Below, one piece after another: positions 14,480 through 22,008 of a DNA stretch of 35,249 bases. A model generated the notes under the pieces. That model had not been told where the DNA came from, did not search any database, and worked only from the letters and a program-made list of their open reading frames with translations. The stretch is from a virus. Positions within the stretch are counted from its first letter, which is position 1, and each line of letters begins with the position of its first letter. A program made the position numbers and the translations under genes. The stretch spans positions 1-35,249 of the IMG/VR virus record IMGVR_UViG_3300005265_000083. One strand, 5' to 3'.

Positions 14480-16480
14480 TCAAATATCTTTAATTTCAAC
14501 TTTATGGAACAATGTCCCAACTTCTCTTTCTACCCTTTTTTTACCCATCTCGCAATAATCCTTATTTATCTCTATCCCTATGTAATCTCGGCCTAATTTA
14601 AGCGCTACTAACCCTGTTGTAGAAACTCCACAAAACGGGTCCAAAACTATTCCTGGCTTCCAACCAGCATTGCAACCGCAGTCGGTCCAGCCAGTAGTTT
14701 GATATTCAATCTTCATATCTCTTGGTTTCCCACACTTCTTACAAATCCATCTCGGACATCCAAACTTAATCGGGATTTCCAAAAGAGCCTGAGGGAAAGC
14801 AGCAAAGTGCTCGGTATCCACTCCTAACTCCTTACTAAAATTATGTGGTTCAGGATTAATCTGCCACTGGTTTGTTGTCCAATTTTCTTCTATCTGCCAT
14901 ATTGTTGGAGGAGACTTGCCTAATCCACCATCATCACCATATTTTTTTTTATGCCAATTCTTAACTCCATAATTTTTTTCTGTTTTAGCATCTTCGCCTC
15001 TCCCATCTGCTGGAGCATATTTATATTTCTGCATATTTGCAGCGGCACATTCGCTATTTCTCTGCATTCTTGCTCTCGGGCTATTAAACATTTCAGCATC
15101 TTTTCTGCCAGCAAATTTGCCTTGATATCCCTTTATTTCTTTCTTTGTTGCTCTAAATTGTGGCTGTTCTTTTTTTCTTATAGCATCTCTAACTCGGTAG
15201 TTAAATCTTTGTCCCGATTGTTTATTCATTGACGAATAATCTTGCAAGAATTTAGAATTATACTGATATTCTCTACTGCGAGTAAATCCGTCTGGTCTAT
15301 TTTCAAAAGTTTGAGGTGGCAATCTCACCGCATCCAAATCACTCCAATAACGCTCACAACCACTGCTTTTATTCAAATTCGGTTCTGGCAATCCAGATAT
15401 TTTAACTTCTCTTTGATTTATTTTTTTAGATAATTCCCAAAGTTGAACCTTCTGTTGGTATTCTTTTTCAGATATTGGCTTTGGGCCAAAATTTTCTCCT
15501 TTATTATTCCCTCTGTATTTGTTCGTCTTCTGTAGGGCAATAGCCACTTTTGCTTGTTCTCTTTTTTGAATAAGATAAGGATAAATCTCTCCTATAATAG
15601 CAACGGCAGTATTATGACTCGCTATCCATTTATACATTTGAAAATTAGTTTTTTGTTTCATTTTATAAATTTTCCCAACCCCCGCAATCTTGAAACATTT
15701 ATCTATAATTTCTTTACAAGAATTACAAACAGTCAACATAGCACCAAAGACATCGTGATTTTGTTTTCTCTTACTTCTATGAATATAAATACTTCCTTCA
15801 CCATCAACCATCGCCGCTAACCAAGCTCTGTCAACTTCTTTTAATGGCTTTTCTAACCACTTTTTAATATCACTACTTTTTTCTTTACTCTTACTAAAAA
15901 AATACAGCTCCTCGCCCGACTCATTAAATCTGTCCTTCGCACTTGAGGGCATAGCGCTACCAATTGTTCTGTTTTCTTTCTTAACTAAGATTTTTTTCGC
16001 CCATTTTATTTTATTTCTTAAAATCAGCCCTACTTCATCTATACATCTAATAGCAAAGCGTTCTGGCTGCATTAAGAGACATTTCTGTTTAGTAGCGTGC
16101 TTCAACCTACTATTATTAGATTTCCCACTAAACATTCTTTCATTATCAGTCGCAAAAGCAAAATTTTTTGCCTCGCTAACTGACTTGCCTTCTGCTGGCG
16201 AACCTCCGTAAGAATCTCCAAAATTCACCCAAATCTGCCCCGTTTTCTTAACCACTCTCTTAATTTCCCACATTACCTCAATTATCTTATCGAGAAAATC
16301 CTTAAAGGTTTTTTCTAATCCTATCTGCCCTTCTGTTTGGTAATCTCTTAACCCATGATATGGAGGTGAGGTAATAACCATATCAATGCTTTCATCTGGT
16401 ATTTTTTTTAACGCCAACAGCGTATCTCCCTGCAAAATCTTGTTTCTAATCTCCTCTATCTGATACATTTTCTTTCCCAT
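14480..16480 (-). CDS. DNA methyltransferase (beta class) with inserted LAGLIDADG domain
   Basis: A 666-residue protein. The N-terminal catalytic motif IV is DMVITSPPYHGLRDY (SPPY), followed by FKDFLDKIIEVMWEIKRVVK. The AdoMet site is at the C-terminal end, IVLDPFCGVSTTGLVALKLG, then RDYIGIEINKDYC. This order is typical of beta-class N4-cytosine or N6-adenine methyltransferases. A four-cysteine segment (CPRWICKKCG, DCGC) precedes the AdoMet site. Residues about 199-376 are a LAGLIDADG-type insert. The likely role is protection of phage DNA from restriction. The upstream ATG at 16510 lies inside the promoter; the ATG at 16480 follows AGGGTGG by 6 bases and is preferred. The gene sits between two identical 57-base promoter repeats. 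Confidence 0.82.
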   Translation of the reverse strand: MGKKMYQIEEIRNKILQGDTLLALKKIPDESIDMVITSPPYHGLRDYQTEGQIGLEKTFKDFLDKIIEVMWEIKRVVKKTGQIWVNFGDSYGGSPAEGKSVSEAKNFAFATDNERMFSGKSNNSRLKHATKQKCLLMQPERFAIRCIDEVGLILRNKIKWAKKILVKKENRTIGSAMPSSAKDRFNESGEELYFFSKSKEKSSDIKKWLEKPLKEVDRAWLAAMVDGEGSIYIHRSKRKQNHDVFGAMLTVCNSCKEIIDKCFKIAGVGKIYKMKQKTNFQMYKWIASHNTAVAIIGEIYPYLIQKREQAKVAIALQKTNKYRGNNKGENFGPKPISEKEYQQKVQLWELSKKINQREVKISGLPEPNLNKSSGCERYWSDLDAVRLPPQTFENRPDGFTRSREYQYNSKFLQDYSSMNKQSGQRFNYRVRDAIRKKEQPQFRATKKEIKGYQGKFAGRKDAEMFNSPRARMQRNSECAAANMQKYKYAPADGRGEDAKTEKNYGVKNWHKKKYGDDGGLGKSPPTIWQIEENWTTNQWQINPEPHNFSKELGVDTEHFAAFPQALLEIPIKFGCPRWICKKCGKPRDMKIEYQTTGWTDCGCNAGWKPGIVLDPFCGVSTTGLVALKLGRDYIGIEINKDYCEMGKKRVEREVGTLFHKVEIKDI
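15353..15886 (-). other. LAGLIDADG endonuclease-like domain inserted in the methyltransferase
   Basis: About 178 residues in frame between FFSKSK and RYWSDLDAVRLPP, two segments normally adjacent in such methyltransferases. It shows DRAWLAAMVDGEGSIYI (the LAGLIDADG helix with catalytic Asp), LTVCNSCKEIIDKC, VGKIY and EIYPYLIQKREQAKVAI, the order of a single-motif homing endonuclease. No intein splicing blocks are visible (no Cys1/TxxH/His-Asn), so it would stay in the mature protein. I recall the same kind of domain at this place in other phage methyltransferases. Confidence 0.75.
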
Positions 16481-16491
16481 ATTAGCCCACC

Positions 16492-16548
16492 CTAAAGTCG
16501 CATATCTCACTACATATCACGCTTTCTTACGTTTGTCAAGAAAAAATC
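16492..16548 (-). promoter_or_regulatory. Promoter in 57-base repeat, copy 2
   Basis: Identical to 14411-14467. Minus-strand TTGACA is at 16534-16539, with a 17-base spacer and extended -10 TGA-TATGTA (16511-16516). The start of transcription would be near 16504, leaving a leader of about 24 bases before the methyltransferase ATG at 16480. The left part of this copy also provides the last codons and the stop of the truncated beta-propeller gene. Confidence 0.82.
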
Positions 16549-17191
16549 CAGACAGCACAGCAGTCCAGGTAGTCCCACCGTCATAGCGGTAGACCTTGCC
16601 TAAGTCGTATGCCCCACCATAAAGCTTGCCGTCGTATACCGCTAAGGAACCCACACAAGCGCTTGAGCCCAATCTTCCAACATCTGTCCAGGTAGTTCCA
16701 CCGTCATAGCAGTAAACCTTGCCAGAATCCCCAGTCCCGCCATAAAGCTTACCGTCATATACTGCTAAGGAAAAAACATAAGTATTTGAACCTAATTGCC
16801 CTACATCAGTCCAAGTAGTTCCACCATCGTAGCGATAGACACTGCCAAAATACGCAGCCCCGCCGTAGAGCTTACCGTCATATACTGCTAAGGAGGGCAC
16901 AAAACTATTCAACCCTAATCGCCCTACATCAGTCCAAGTAGCTTCGCCATCGTAGCGGTAAACCTTGCCAGAAAAACCTGTCCCGCCGTATAACTTACCC
17001 TCGTATACTGATAAGGAAGCCACACAAACATTCGAGCCCAATCTCCCTACATAAGTCCAGGTAGTCCCACCGTCATAGCGGTAGACCTTGCCTGAATCCC
17101 GAGTCCCGCCATAAAGCTTGCCCTTGTATACTGCTAAGGAAAAAACATTAGCGTCTAAACCTGGCAAAATTTTACCTCTTTCCTTTCCCAT
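16517..17191 (-). CDS. Beta-propeller repeat protein, truncated (five blades)
   Basis: This 224-residue protein begins MGKERGKILPGLDANVFSLA and then has five repeats of about 41 residues with the core SLAVYDGKLYGG and VYRYDGGTTWTDVG. The three sister genes have seven blades. After the fifth blade (GGTTWTAVLSG) the last residues, FFLDKRKKA, are encoded by the 57-base promoter repeat, so the gene was cut by that element. ATG at 17191 follows AAGGAGG by 4 bases. Its N-terminus differs from the MSII leader of the sisters. Five blades cannot close a seven-bladed ring, so it is probably a remnant or partner. Confidence 0.75.
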   Translation of the reverse strand: MGKERGKILPGLDANVFSLAVYKGKLYGGTRDSGKVYRYDGGTTWTYVGRLGSNVCVASLSVYEGKLYGGTGFSGKVYRYDGEATWTDVGRLGLNSFVPSLAVYDGKLYGGAAYFGSVYRYDGGTTWTDVGQLGSNTYVFSLAVYDGKLYGGTGDSGKVYCYDGGTTWTDVGRLGSSACVGSLAVYDGKLYGGAYDLGKVYRYDGGTTWTAVLSGFFLDKRKKA

Positions 17192-17214
17192 ATCGCCTCC
17201 TTTTCGCATTCTTC

Positions 17215-18099
17215 TTATCCAATTGAATATACCCTGCCTAAAGGCTCAGTCCCACCATAAAGCTTGCCGTCATATACTGCTAAGGAATTCACATGAGTAT
17301 TCGAGTCTAATCGCCCAACATCTGTCCAAGTAATCCCACCGTCATAGCGGTAGACCTTGCCTAAGTCGTATGCCCCGCCATAAAGTTTGCCGTCATATAC
17401 TGCTAAGGAAGAGACCCAATAATTCGAACCTAATTGCCCAACATCTGTCCAGGTAGTTCCGCCGTCATAGCGGTAAACCTTGCCAGACTTCCCAGTCCCG
17501 CCGTAGAGCTTGCCGTCGTACACAGCTAAGGAGGGCACATAACAATTCAAGCCCAATCTTCCAACATCTGTCCAAGTAGTCCCACCATCGTAGCGGTAGA
17601 CACTACCAGAATTGTATGCCCCGCCATAGAGCTTTCCGTCGTATACCGCTAAGGAGGGCACATAACCGTCCGCCCCTAATCGTCCAACATCAGTCCAGGT
17701 AGTCCCACCGTCATAGCGGTAGACTTTGCCAGACTTCCCAGTCCCGCCGTAGAGCTTGCCGTCGTACACAGCTAAGGAAAACACAAGAGTATTCGACCCT
17801 AATTGCCCAACATCTGTCCAGGTAGTTCCGCCGTCATAGCGGTAAACCTTGCCTAAGTCGTATGCCCCGCCATAAAGTTTGCCGTCGTATACCGCTAAGG
17901 AATAGATCCAATAATTCGAGTCTAATCGCCCAACATAAGTCCAAGTAGTTCCGCCGTCGTAGCGATAGACATCGCCAGAAGGGGATGTCCCGCCGTAGAG
18001 TTTACCGTCATACACTGCTAAGGCTTCTACACTGAGTCCCGAGCCTAATTGACCAACATCAACAATTGTTGCCATTTGCTTCTGTGTAATAATACTCAT
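17215..18099 (-). CDS. Seven-bladed beta-propeller repeat protein
   Basis: A 294-residue protein: leader MSIITQKQMATIVDVGQLGS, then seven repeats of 41 residues (core ALAVYDGKLYGGT, VYRYDGGTTWT) and a closing GRVYSIG. The repeat resembles Kelch/tachylectin-like propeller units, and the number fits a seven-bladed ring. Variable residues cluster in two places per blade: after LGS, before the V-x-SLAVY strand, and in the turn after LYGG. These are the loops expected on the ring faces. No signal peptide is present. AAGGAGG is 7 bases before the ATG at 18099. Its start overlaps the end of the next gene by 41 bases. Binding partner unknown. Confidence 0.8.
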   Translation of the reverse strand: MSIITQKQMATIVDVGQLGSGLSVEALAVYDGKLYGGTSPSGDVYRYDGGTTWTYVGRLDSNYWIYSLAVYDGKLYGGAYDLGKVYRYDGGTTWTDVGQLGSNTLVFSLAVYDGKLYGGTGKSGKVYRYDGGTTWTDVGRLGADGYVPSLAVYDGKLYGGAYNSGSVYRYDGGTTWTDVGRLGLNCYVPSLAVYDGKLYGGTGKSGKVYRYDGGTTWTDVGQLGSNYWVSSLAVYDGKLYGGAYDLGKVYRYDGGITWTDVGRLDSNTHVNSLAVYDGKLYGGTEPLGRVYSIG

Positions 18100-18607
18100 C
18101 GTCCGCCTCCTTGCTTTCCATATCGCCTTCCATATCATTTGCGTTTTCTGCTTCTTCCTCTCTCAGCAATAAATCAATTCGTTTTGCGTCTTCTGGGTCT
18201 CGAAAACGTATCTTGTCCACAAATTGAAAAGAACTGCCATTTTTTAAAATGGTCTCGTCCCATCGCACCTTCACCTTTGCGCCTGTCAACTTTTCGATGT
18301 CTAAATCCACTCCAGGACTATACTTCGCCCCGAATAAGGCAACAATATAATTGTTGTATAAGTTGCTTTTTTCGTGCAAAGACAAAGTGTTCCAACGGGA
18401 ATAATGCGGGTATTTGTATCCCTCTAACTCAAACTTAAACCTGCACATATCAACTTCACGGGTTTCCATAAGCCCTGTTTGTTGATTTCGGTATTCCTTT
18501 TTTACCCCTAACTTCGCCTGTACTTCTGCGATTGTACCGTTGATAAAAACATCAATCGCTACCTTTTCATAGTCTGTTGCTTTTTGCCCTTTTGCAATAA
18601 TACTCAT
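18059..18607 (-). CDS. Conserved phage DNA-metabolism-type protein, unknown function
   Basis: This 182-residue protein shares the leader MSIIAKGQK with the propeller genes around it but is not a repeat protein. Its body has VDMCRFKFELEGYKYPHYSR, WNTLSLHEKSNLYNNYIVAL, FGAKYSPGVDLDIEKLTGAK and VKVRWDETILKNG, ending in an acidic tail. I recall similar sequences beside Cas4/RecB-like nuclease genes in viruses, and the PD-(D/E)XK nuclease is indeed nearby, separated here by two propeller genes. A role in single-strand DNA handling or recombination is possible but unproven. ATG-ATG starts at 18610 and 18607 are both open; AGGAGG is 6 bases from the second. Confidence 0.65.
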   Translation of the reverse strand: MSIIAKGQKATDYEKVAIDVFINGTIAEVQAKLGVKKEYRNQQTGLMETREVDMCRFKFELEGYKYPHYSRWNTLSLHEKSNLYNNYIVALFGAKYSPGVDLDIEKLTGAKVKVRWDETILKNGSSFQFVDKIRFRDPEDAKRIDLLLREEEAENANDMEGDMESKEADDEYYYTEANGNNC

Positions 18608-18632
18608 CATCTACCTCCTTTTCGCATTCTTC

Positions 18633-19520
18633 TTACCCAATTGAATATACTTCGCCAAAATACCCAGTCCCTCCATAGAGCTTTCCGTCATACACCGCTA
18701 AGGAAAACACAATAATATTTGAGCCTAATTGCCCGACATCTGTCCAGGTAGTTCCACCGTCATAGCGGTAAACCCTGCCTGAATTACTAGTCCCGCCGTA
18801 GAGTTTACCGTCATACACTGCTAAGGACCACACGGAGCCACTCGACCCTAATCGCCCAACATAAGTCCAAGTAGTTCCACCATCGTAGCGGTAGACACTG
18901 CCTGAATCACTAGTCCCGCCATAGAGTTTGCCGTCGTATACCGCTAAGGACAACGCCTCACTGTTCGGCCCCAATCTCCCTACATAAGTCCAAGTAGTCC
19001 CTCCGTCATAGCGGTAGACTTTGCCAGGTAGCCCTGTCCCGCCATAAAGCTTGCCATTATATACTGCTAAGGAATACACAACACCACTCGAACCTAATCG
19101 CCCAACATAAGTCCAAGTAGCTTCGCCATCGTAGCGGTAGACACTGCCTGAATCACTAGTCCCGCCGTAGAGTTTGCCGTCATACACTGCTAAGGATAAC
19201 ACCTCACTGTTCGACCCTAATTGCCCAACATCAGTCCAAGTAGCTTCGCCATCGTAGCGGTAAACTTTGCCTGAGCCCGCAGTTCCGCCGTAGAGTTTGC
19301 CGTCGTATACCGCTAAGGATAACACATAAGTATTTGACCCTAATTGCCCTACATCAGTCCAAGTAGCTTCGCCATCGTAGCGATATACCCTGCCAGAATT
19401 ATGTGTCCCACCATAGAGCTTTCCGTCGTATACCGCTAAGGAATTGACCCAACTACTCGACCCCAATCTTCCAACATCAACAATATCTATTGTCTTTTGC
19501 TTCTCTGCAATAATACTCAT
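18633..19520 (-). CDS. Seven-bladed beta-propeller repeat protein
   Basis: A 295-residue protein: leader MSIIAEKQKTIDIVDVGRLG, then seven 41-residue blades and the closing EVYSIG. Turn residues after LYGGT vary from blade to blade (HNSG, AGSG, SDSG, GLPG, SDSG, SNSG, GYFG), while the VYRYDG and WT strands are nearly invariant. Three blades use GEATWT instead of GGTTWT, forming a sub-lineage that suggests blade duplication within the gene. AGGAGG is 6 bases before this ATG. No secretion signal. Cytosolic ligand binding is the simplest reading; the ligand is unknown. Confidence 0.8.
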   Translation of the reverse strand: MSIIAEKQKTIDIVDVGRLGSSSWVNSLAVYDGKLYGGTHNSGRVYRYDGEATWTDVGQLGSNTYVLSLAVYDGKLYGGTAGSGKVYRYDGEATWTDVGQLGSNSEVLSLAVYDGKLYGGTSDSGSVYRYDGEATWTYVGRLGSSGVVYSLAVYNGKLYGGTGLPGKVYRYDGGTTWTYVGRLGPNSEALSLAVYDGKLYGGTSDSGSVYRYDGGTTWTYVGRLGSSGSVWSLAVYDGKLYGGTSNSGRVYRYDGGTTWTDVGQLGSNIIVFSLAVYDGKLYGGTGYFGEVYSIG

Positions 19521-19545
19521 CATCTACCTCCTTTTCTCATTCTTC

Positions 19546-20433
19546 TTATCCAATTGAATATACCCTGCCTGAATCGCATGTCCCGCCGTAGAGCTTACCC
19601 TCGTATACTGCTAAGGAGGGCACATAACCATCCGTCCCTAATTGCCCAACATCTGTCCAGGTAGTTCCTCCGTCATAGCGGTAGAGCTTGCCAGAAAAAC
19701 TTGCCCCGCCATAAAGCTTGCCATCATATACTGCTAAGGAGGGCACATAATAATTCGAACCTAATCGTCCAACCTCAGTCCAGGTAGTCCCACCGCCATA
19801 GCGGTAAACCCTGCCAGAAAAACTTGTCCCGCCGTAGAGTTTACCGTCATGCACTGCTAAAGAATCCACATAAGTATTCCAACCTAATTGCCCTACATAA
19901 GTCCAGGTAGTTCCACCATCGTAGCGGTAGACACTGCCTGAATTATATGTCCCGCCATAGAGTTTGCCATTATATACTGCTAAAGAAAAAACGTGGATAT
20001 TCAAGCCTAATCGTCCAACATCAGTCCAAGTAGTCCCTCCGTCATAGCGGTAGACTTTGCCAGGTAGCCCTGTTCCACCATAAAGCTTGCCATCGTATAC
20101 TGCTAAGGCCCACACGGAGCCACTCGACCCTAATCTCCCAACATCTGTCCAAGTAGTTCCTCCGTCATAGCGGTAGACCTTGCCTGAGTCCCGAGTCCCG
20201 CCATAGAGCTTACCGTCATATACTGCTAAGGAATGCACAGCAGTATTCGACCCCAATTGCCCAACATCAGTCCAAGTAGTTCCGCCGTCATAGCGGTAGA
20301 CTTTGCCAGGTAGCCCTGTCCCGCCATAAAGCTTGCCATTATATACTGCTAAGGAATTCACATAAGCATTCGAGCCCAATCTTCCAACATCAACAATATC
20401 TATTGTCTTTTGCTTCTCTGCAATGATGCTCAT
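19546..20433 (-). CDS. Seven-bladed beta-propeller repeat protein (first in the array)
   Basis: A 295-residue protein with the leader MSIIAEKQKTIDIVDVGRLG, identical to the next gene, seven 41-residue blades and the end GRVYSIG. Turns read GLPG, RDSG, GLPG, YNSG, SFSG, SFSG, CDSG. Some blades share exact bases with blades in the neighbouring genes, for example the GLPG blade, which points to recombination between genes. AGGAGG lies 6 bases before the ATG. It directly follows the nuclease gene (12-base gap), so the array is transcribed in the DNA-processing operon rather than with fibres. Confidence 0.8.
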   Translation of the reverse strand: MSIIAEKQKTIDIVDVGRLGSNAYVNSLAVYNGKLYGGTGLPGKVYRYDGGTTWTDVGQLGSNTAVHSLAVYDGKLYGGTRDSGKVYRYDGGTTWTDVGRLGSSGSVWALAVYDGKLYGGTGLPGKVYRYDGGTTWTDVGRLGLNIHVFSLAVYNGKLYGGTYNSGSVYRYDGGTTWTYVGQLGWNTYVDSLAVHDGKLYGGTSFSGRVYRYGGGTTWTEVGRLGSNYYVPSLAVYDGKLYGGASFSGKLYRYDGGTTWTDVGQLGTDGYVPSLAVYEGKLYGGTCDSGRVYSIG

Positions 20434-20447
20434 CATCTACCTCCTTT

Positions 20448-21461
20448 TCATAGAAAACCACGTGCTTTTTTTACAGCAAAATTTATATCAAAACCTGCTT
20501 TTTCTATTTCTGCCAAAATTTCTGCATTTGCGGAAGTTATCTTCTTTTCTTCTGCTTTTCTTTTAATCGCCCTATTCCACTTTCCTGCTACTGGTTTCCA
20601 AACATCGTCAAATTCTTTCTGGTTTTTAAAATTATACAATTTGGTAAGATACTGAGAATACCCAACTTTCCAATTCGTCGTAAATCTCCCGAATTCCTCA
20701 TCAAAGACAATAAACTTTTCTTTAGGGGGAAGTTCTTTTTTGTTGTAATAATAAGTTATTTTTTTTATATCTTCTCTATATGCTTTTTCCACAAAAGAAG
20801 GATTAAATACTCCAAACTCAAGCAATCTTGCGTCATCTTTGCAAATATAAACAATATGCCCTTCTTCAACGGACTTACTTTTTAAATAGTGGAACAATTG
20901 TAATCGATGATTTAAACTTGGAGCTTTTGCTTTTTTATAAAATTCAAACATAAAAGCAGAGCAACTTTTGATTTCCAGAATTAATGTTTTAAGCCCTTTA
21001 GGGTACTTTTCTTCAAGGTACAAAATTATATTTTTGGTAGCGTCGGCAATAAATTCAGGAAACCAGCCAAATTCTTCATCAAGAGCAAGAAGCGCTTTCT
21101 TGTAATCTGGCTTCCCGCCCGCAACAAAATCTAATTTGCCAGATACGGCTAATAATTTCGGATATTGATATTGCAGCCGCTCCTGTCCGCCCAGAAAAAC
21201 TCCAGCTCTTTTAAGAACATAACCAATTATTGCTTCCCAGATGTTCCCTGCTTCAAATTTCCTCAAACTCCTTGCATTCGGAGGATTAGTGGGAATTTCC
21301 CCTATCATTTTCAAATATCTGTCAACCGTTGCTCCACCTAATTCTGAAGCATATATACGATTTCTTGGCGTTAAGGGGCTTTCCTCTCTTTGTTCTAAGC
21401 TTCTATTCCATATTTGAGAAAAAGACCAGCTTAATTCTTTTTCATTATTCGTTTGTTCCAC
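20448..21461 (-). CDS. PD-(D/E)XK family nuclease
   Basis: This 337-residue protein has NARSLRKFEAGNIWEAIIGY (the early Glu motif), then LLAVSGKLDFVAGGKP (motif II Asp), then LKTLILEIKSCSAFMFEF (motif III ExK) and HRLQLFHYLKS (motif IV Gln with YL). This is the fold of Cas4/RecB/lambda-exonuclease-like nucleases used in recombination and DNA end processing. An open frame extends to an ATG at 21524, but AGGAGGG precedes a GTG at 21461 and the 41-residue gene covers the upstream bases, so GTG is preferred. It heads the region containing the propellers, methyltransferase and RusA. Confidence 0.75.
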   Translation of the reverse strand: MEQTNNEKELSWSFSQIWNRSLEQREESPLTPRNRIYASELGGATVDRYLKMIGEIPTNPPNARSLRKFEAGNIWEAIIGYVLKRAGVFLGGQERLQYQYPKLLAVSGKLDFVAGGKPDYKKALLALDEEFGWFPEFIADATKNIILYLEEKYPKGLKTLILEIKSCSAFMFEFYKKAKAPSLNHRLQLFHYLKSKSVEEGHIVYICKDDARLLEFGVFNPSFVEKAYREDIKKITYYYNKKELPPKEKFIVFDEEFGRFTTNWKVGYSQYLTKLYNFKNQKEFDDVWKPVAGKWNRAIKRKAEEKKITSANAEILAEIEKAGFDINFAVKKARGFL

Positions 21462-21570
21462 TTTCCCTCCTATTAAAATCAATCTCGTTTTCTTCCCAAT
21501 CTTTGTAGTAACGGTAGTCGTCAAAATACTTGTTCTCTTCTTCTGTTTGTTTCTCTCTATTTTCTTCCAT
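21445..21570 (-). CDS. Small acidic hypothetical protein, 41 aa
   Basis: From the ATG at 21570 the frame reads MEENREKQTEEENKYFDDYR, then YYKDWEENEIDFNRRESGTN and E before TAA. It is rich in Glu, Asn and Tyr and contains the ribosome site and GTG start of the nuclease gene in its last codons, so the two are coupled. AAGGAGG lies upstream in a tandem 13-base repeat. Function unknown. Confidence 0.55.
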   Translation of the reverse strand: MEENREKQTEEENKYFDDYRYYKDWEENEIDFNRRESGTNE

Positions 21571-21596
21571 CGCCTACCTCCTTCGCCTACCTCCTT
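21571..21596. repeat. Tandem 13-base duplication containing two ribosome sites
   Basis: Two perfect copies, 21571-21583 and 21584-21596, each giving AAGGAGGTAGGCG on the minus strand. The copy next to the ATG at 21570 has proper spacing; the distal copy contains the last codons and TAG stop of the preceding 52-residue gene. Confidence 0.85.
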
Positions 21597-21745
21597 ATTT
21601 TTTCACACACTCTTGCCCAATCCAAAATTTCAAACCTTAAATCGTCCAATGTTTCCTTTTCATTCAGAAGGTCGGCTAATACAGCAATAAGGTAATCAGC
21701 GTTATCACTATATTGCTTAATTTCTGCGAAAGTTATTTCTTCCAT
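21587..21745 (-). CDS. Small hypothetical protein, 52 aa
   Basis: It begins MEEITFAEIKQYSDNADYLI and ends WARVCEKIRR; acidic and predicted helical. A longer frame extends to 21850, but it runs antiparallel to nothing useful and overlaps the gene above. GAGGAGG stands 5 bases before the ATG at 21745, which decides the start. Its stop lies inside the tandem ribosome-site repeat of the next gene. Function unknown. Confidence 0.55.
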   Translation of the reverse strand: MEEITFAEIKQYSDNADYLIAVLADLLNEKETLDDLRFEILDWARVCEKIRR

Positions 21746-21758
21746 TTCACCCTCCTCG

Positions 21759-21953
21759 TTAGCAGAAGTAAGACGCTTTTGACGCCTCCTGCCGTTCTTG
21801 GTCTGTCCGCCGCAGACTGCGGTATGCCTTCCATAGTTCTTGGTATGCATACCATAGCTGTTGGTACGCTTCCCATAATTCCGAAGGCATTTTCTTTAAC
21901 TCTTCTACGGGAACTACGGGAAATACGTGGTCATCAAAACCTTGTTTTTTCAT
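21759..21953 (-). CDS. Short heptad-repeat protein with MKKQG start (paralogue of 22072-22608)
   Basis: This 64-residue protein begins MKKQGFDDHVFPVVPVEELK, then MPSELWEAYQQLWYAYQELW and KAYRSLRR. It shares the MKKQG start and the seven-residue AYQ-x-x-x-x repeat with the longer gene just upstream in the operon, and the DNA around both starts is duplicated. After three repeats it changes to a basic unrelated tail ending ASYFC, so it looks shortened. The repeat predicts a coiled-coil-like helix; function unknown. Its ATG overlaps the stop of the membrane-protein gene (ATGA), with AAGGAGG upstream. Confidence 0.6.
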   Translation of the reverse strand: MKKQGFDDHVFPVVPVEELKKMPSELWEAYQQLWYAYQELWKAYRSLRRTDQERQEASKASYFC

Positions 21954-22008
21954 TTAACACCTCCTTCATCAACCTGTCGTTGTATCATTCGGCGCATATT
22001 CGCAGCCT
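21940..22008. repeat. 69-base direct repeat, copy A
   Basis: Matches 22595-22663 with two mismatches. It spans the last codons of the membrane-protein gene, the ribosome site and the MKKQG start of the next gene, so the duplication carries a complete translation-start module. Confidence 0.85.

Larger units (their letters stand above)
16555..20385. repeat. Array of 123-base coding repeats (26 blades in four genes)
   Basis: Each unit is 123 bases (41 codons). There are 5, 7, 7 and 7 units in the four propeller genes, interrupted by the gene at 18059-18607. Conserved bases encode VYRYDGG and AVYDGKLYGG; two short windows per unit vary. The ribosome-site and leader region (GGAGGTAGATGATGAG) is also repeated before three genes. 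The regularity of unit length and near-identity of strands make this a substrate for homologous recombination and a risk for assembly error. Confidence 0.85.

Noticed and set aside
15353-15886. Intein in the methyltransferase
   Set aside because: No Cys/Ser at the left junction with block A, no TxxH block, no terminal His-Asn; it reads as a plain LAGLIDADG insertion.
16481-16510. Earlier methyltransferase start at 16510
   Set aside because: It lies between the -10 box and the predicted transcription start, with no ribosome site; 16480 is better.
16555-20385. CRISPR-like array from the regular 123-base repeats
   Set aside because: Repeats are in-frame coding blades with variable positions inside the unit, not short repeats with unrelated spacers; no cas genes.
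16517-20433. Diversity-generating retroelement, suggested by BPP-1-like capsid genes and variable repeat proteins
   Set aside because: No reverse transcriptase, no template repeat, and variable codons do not follow an adenine pattern.
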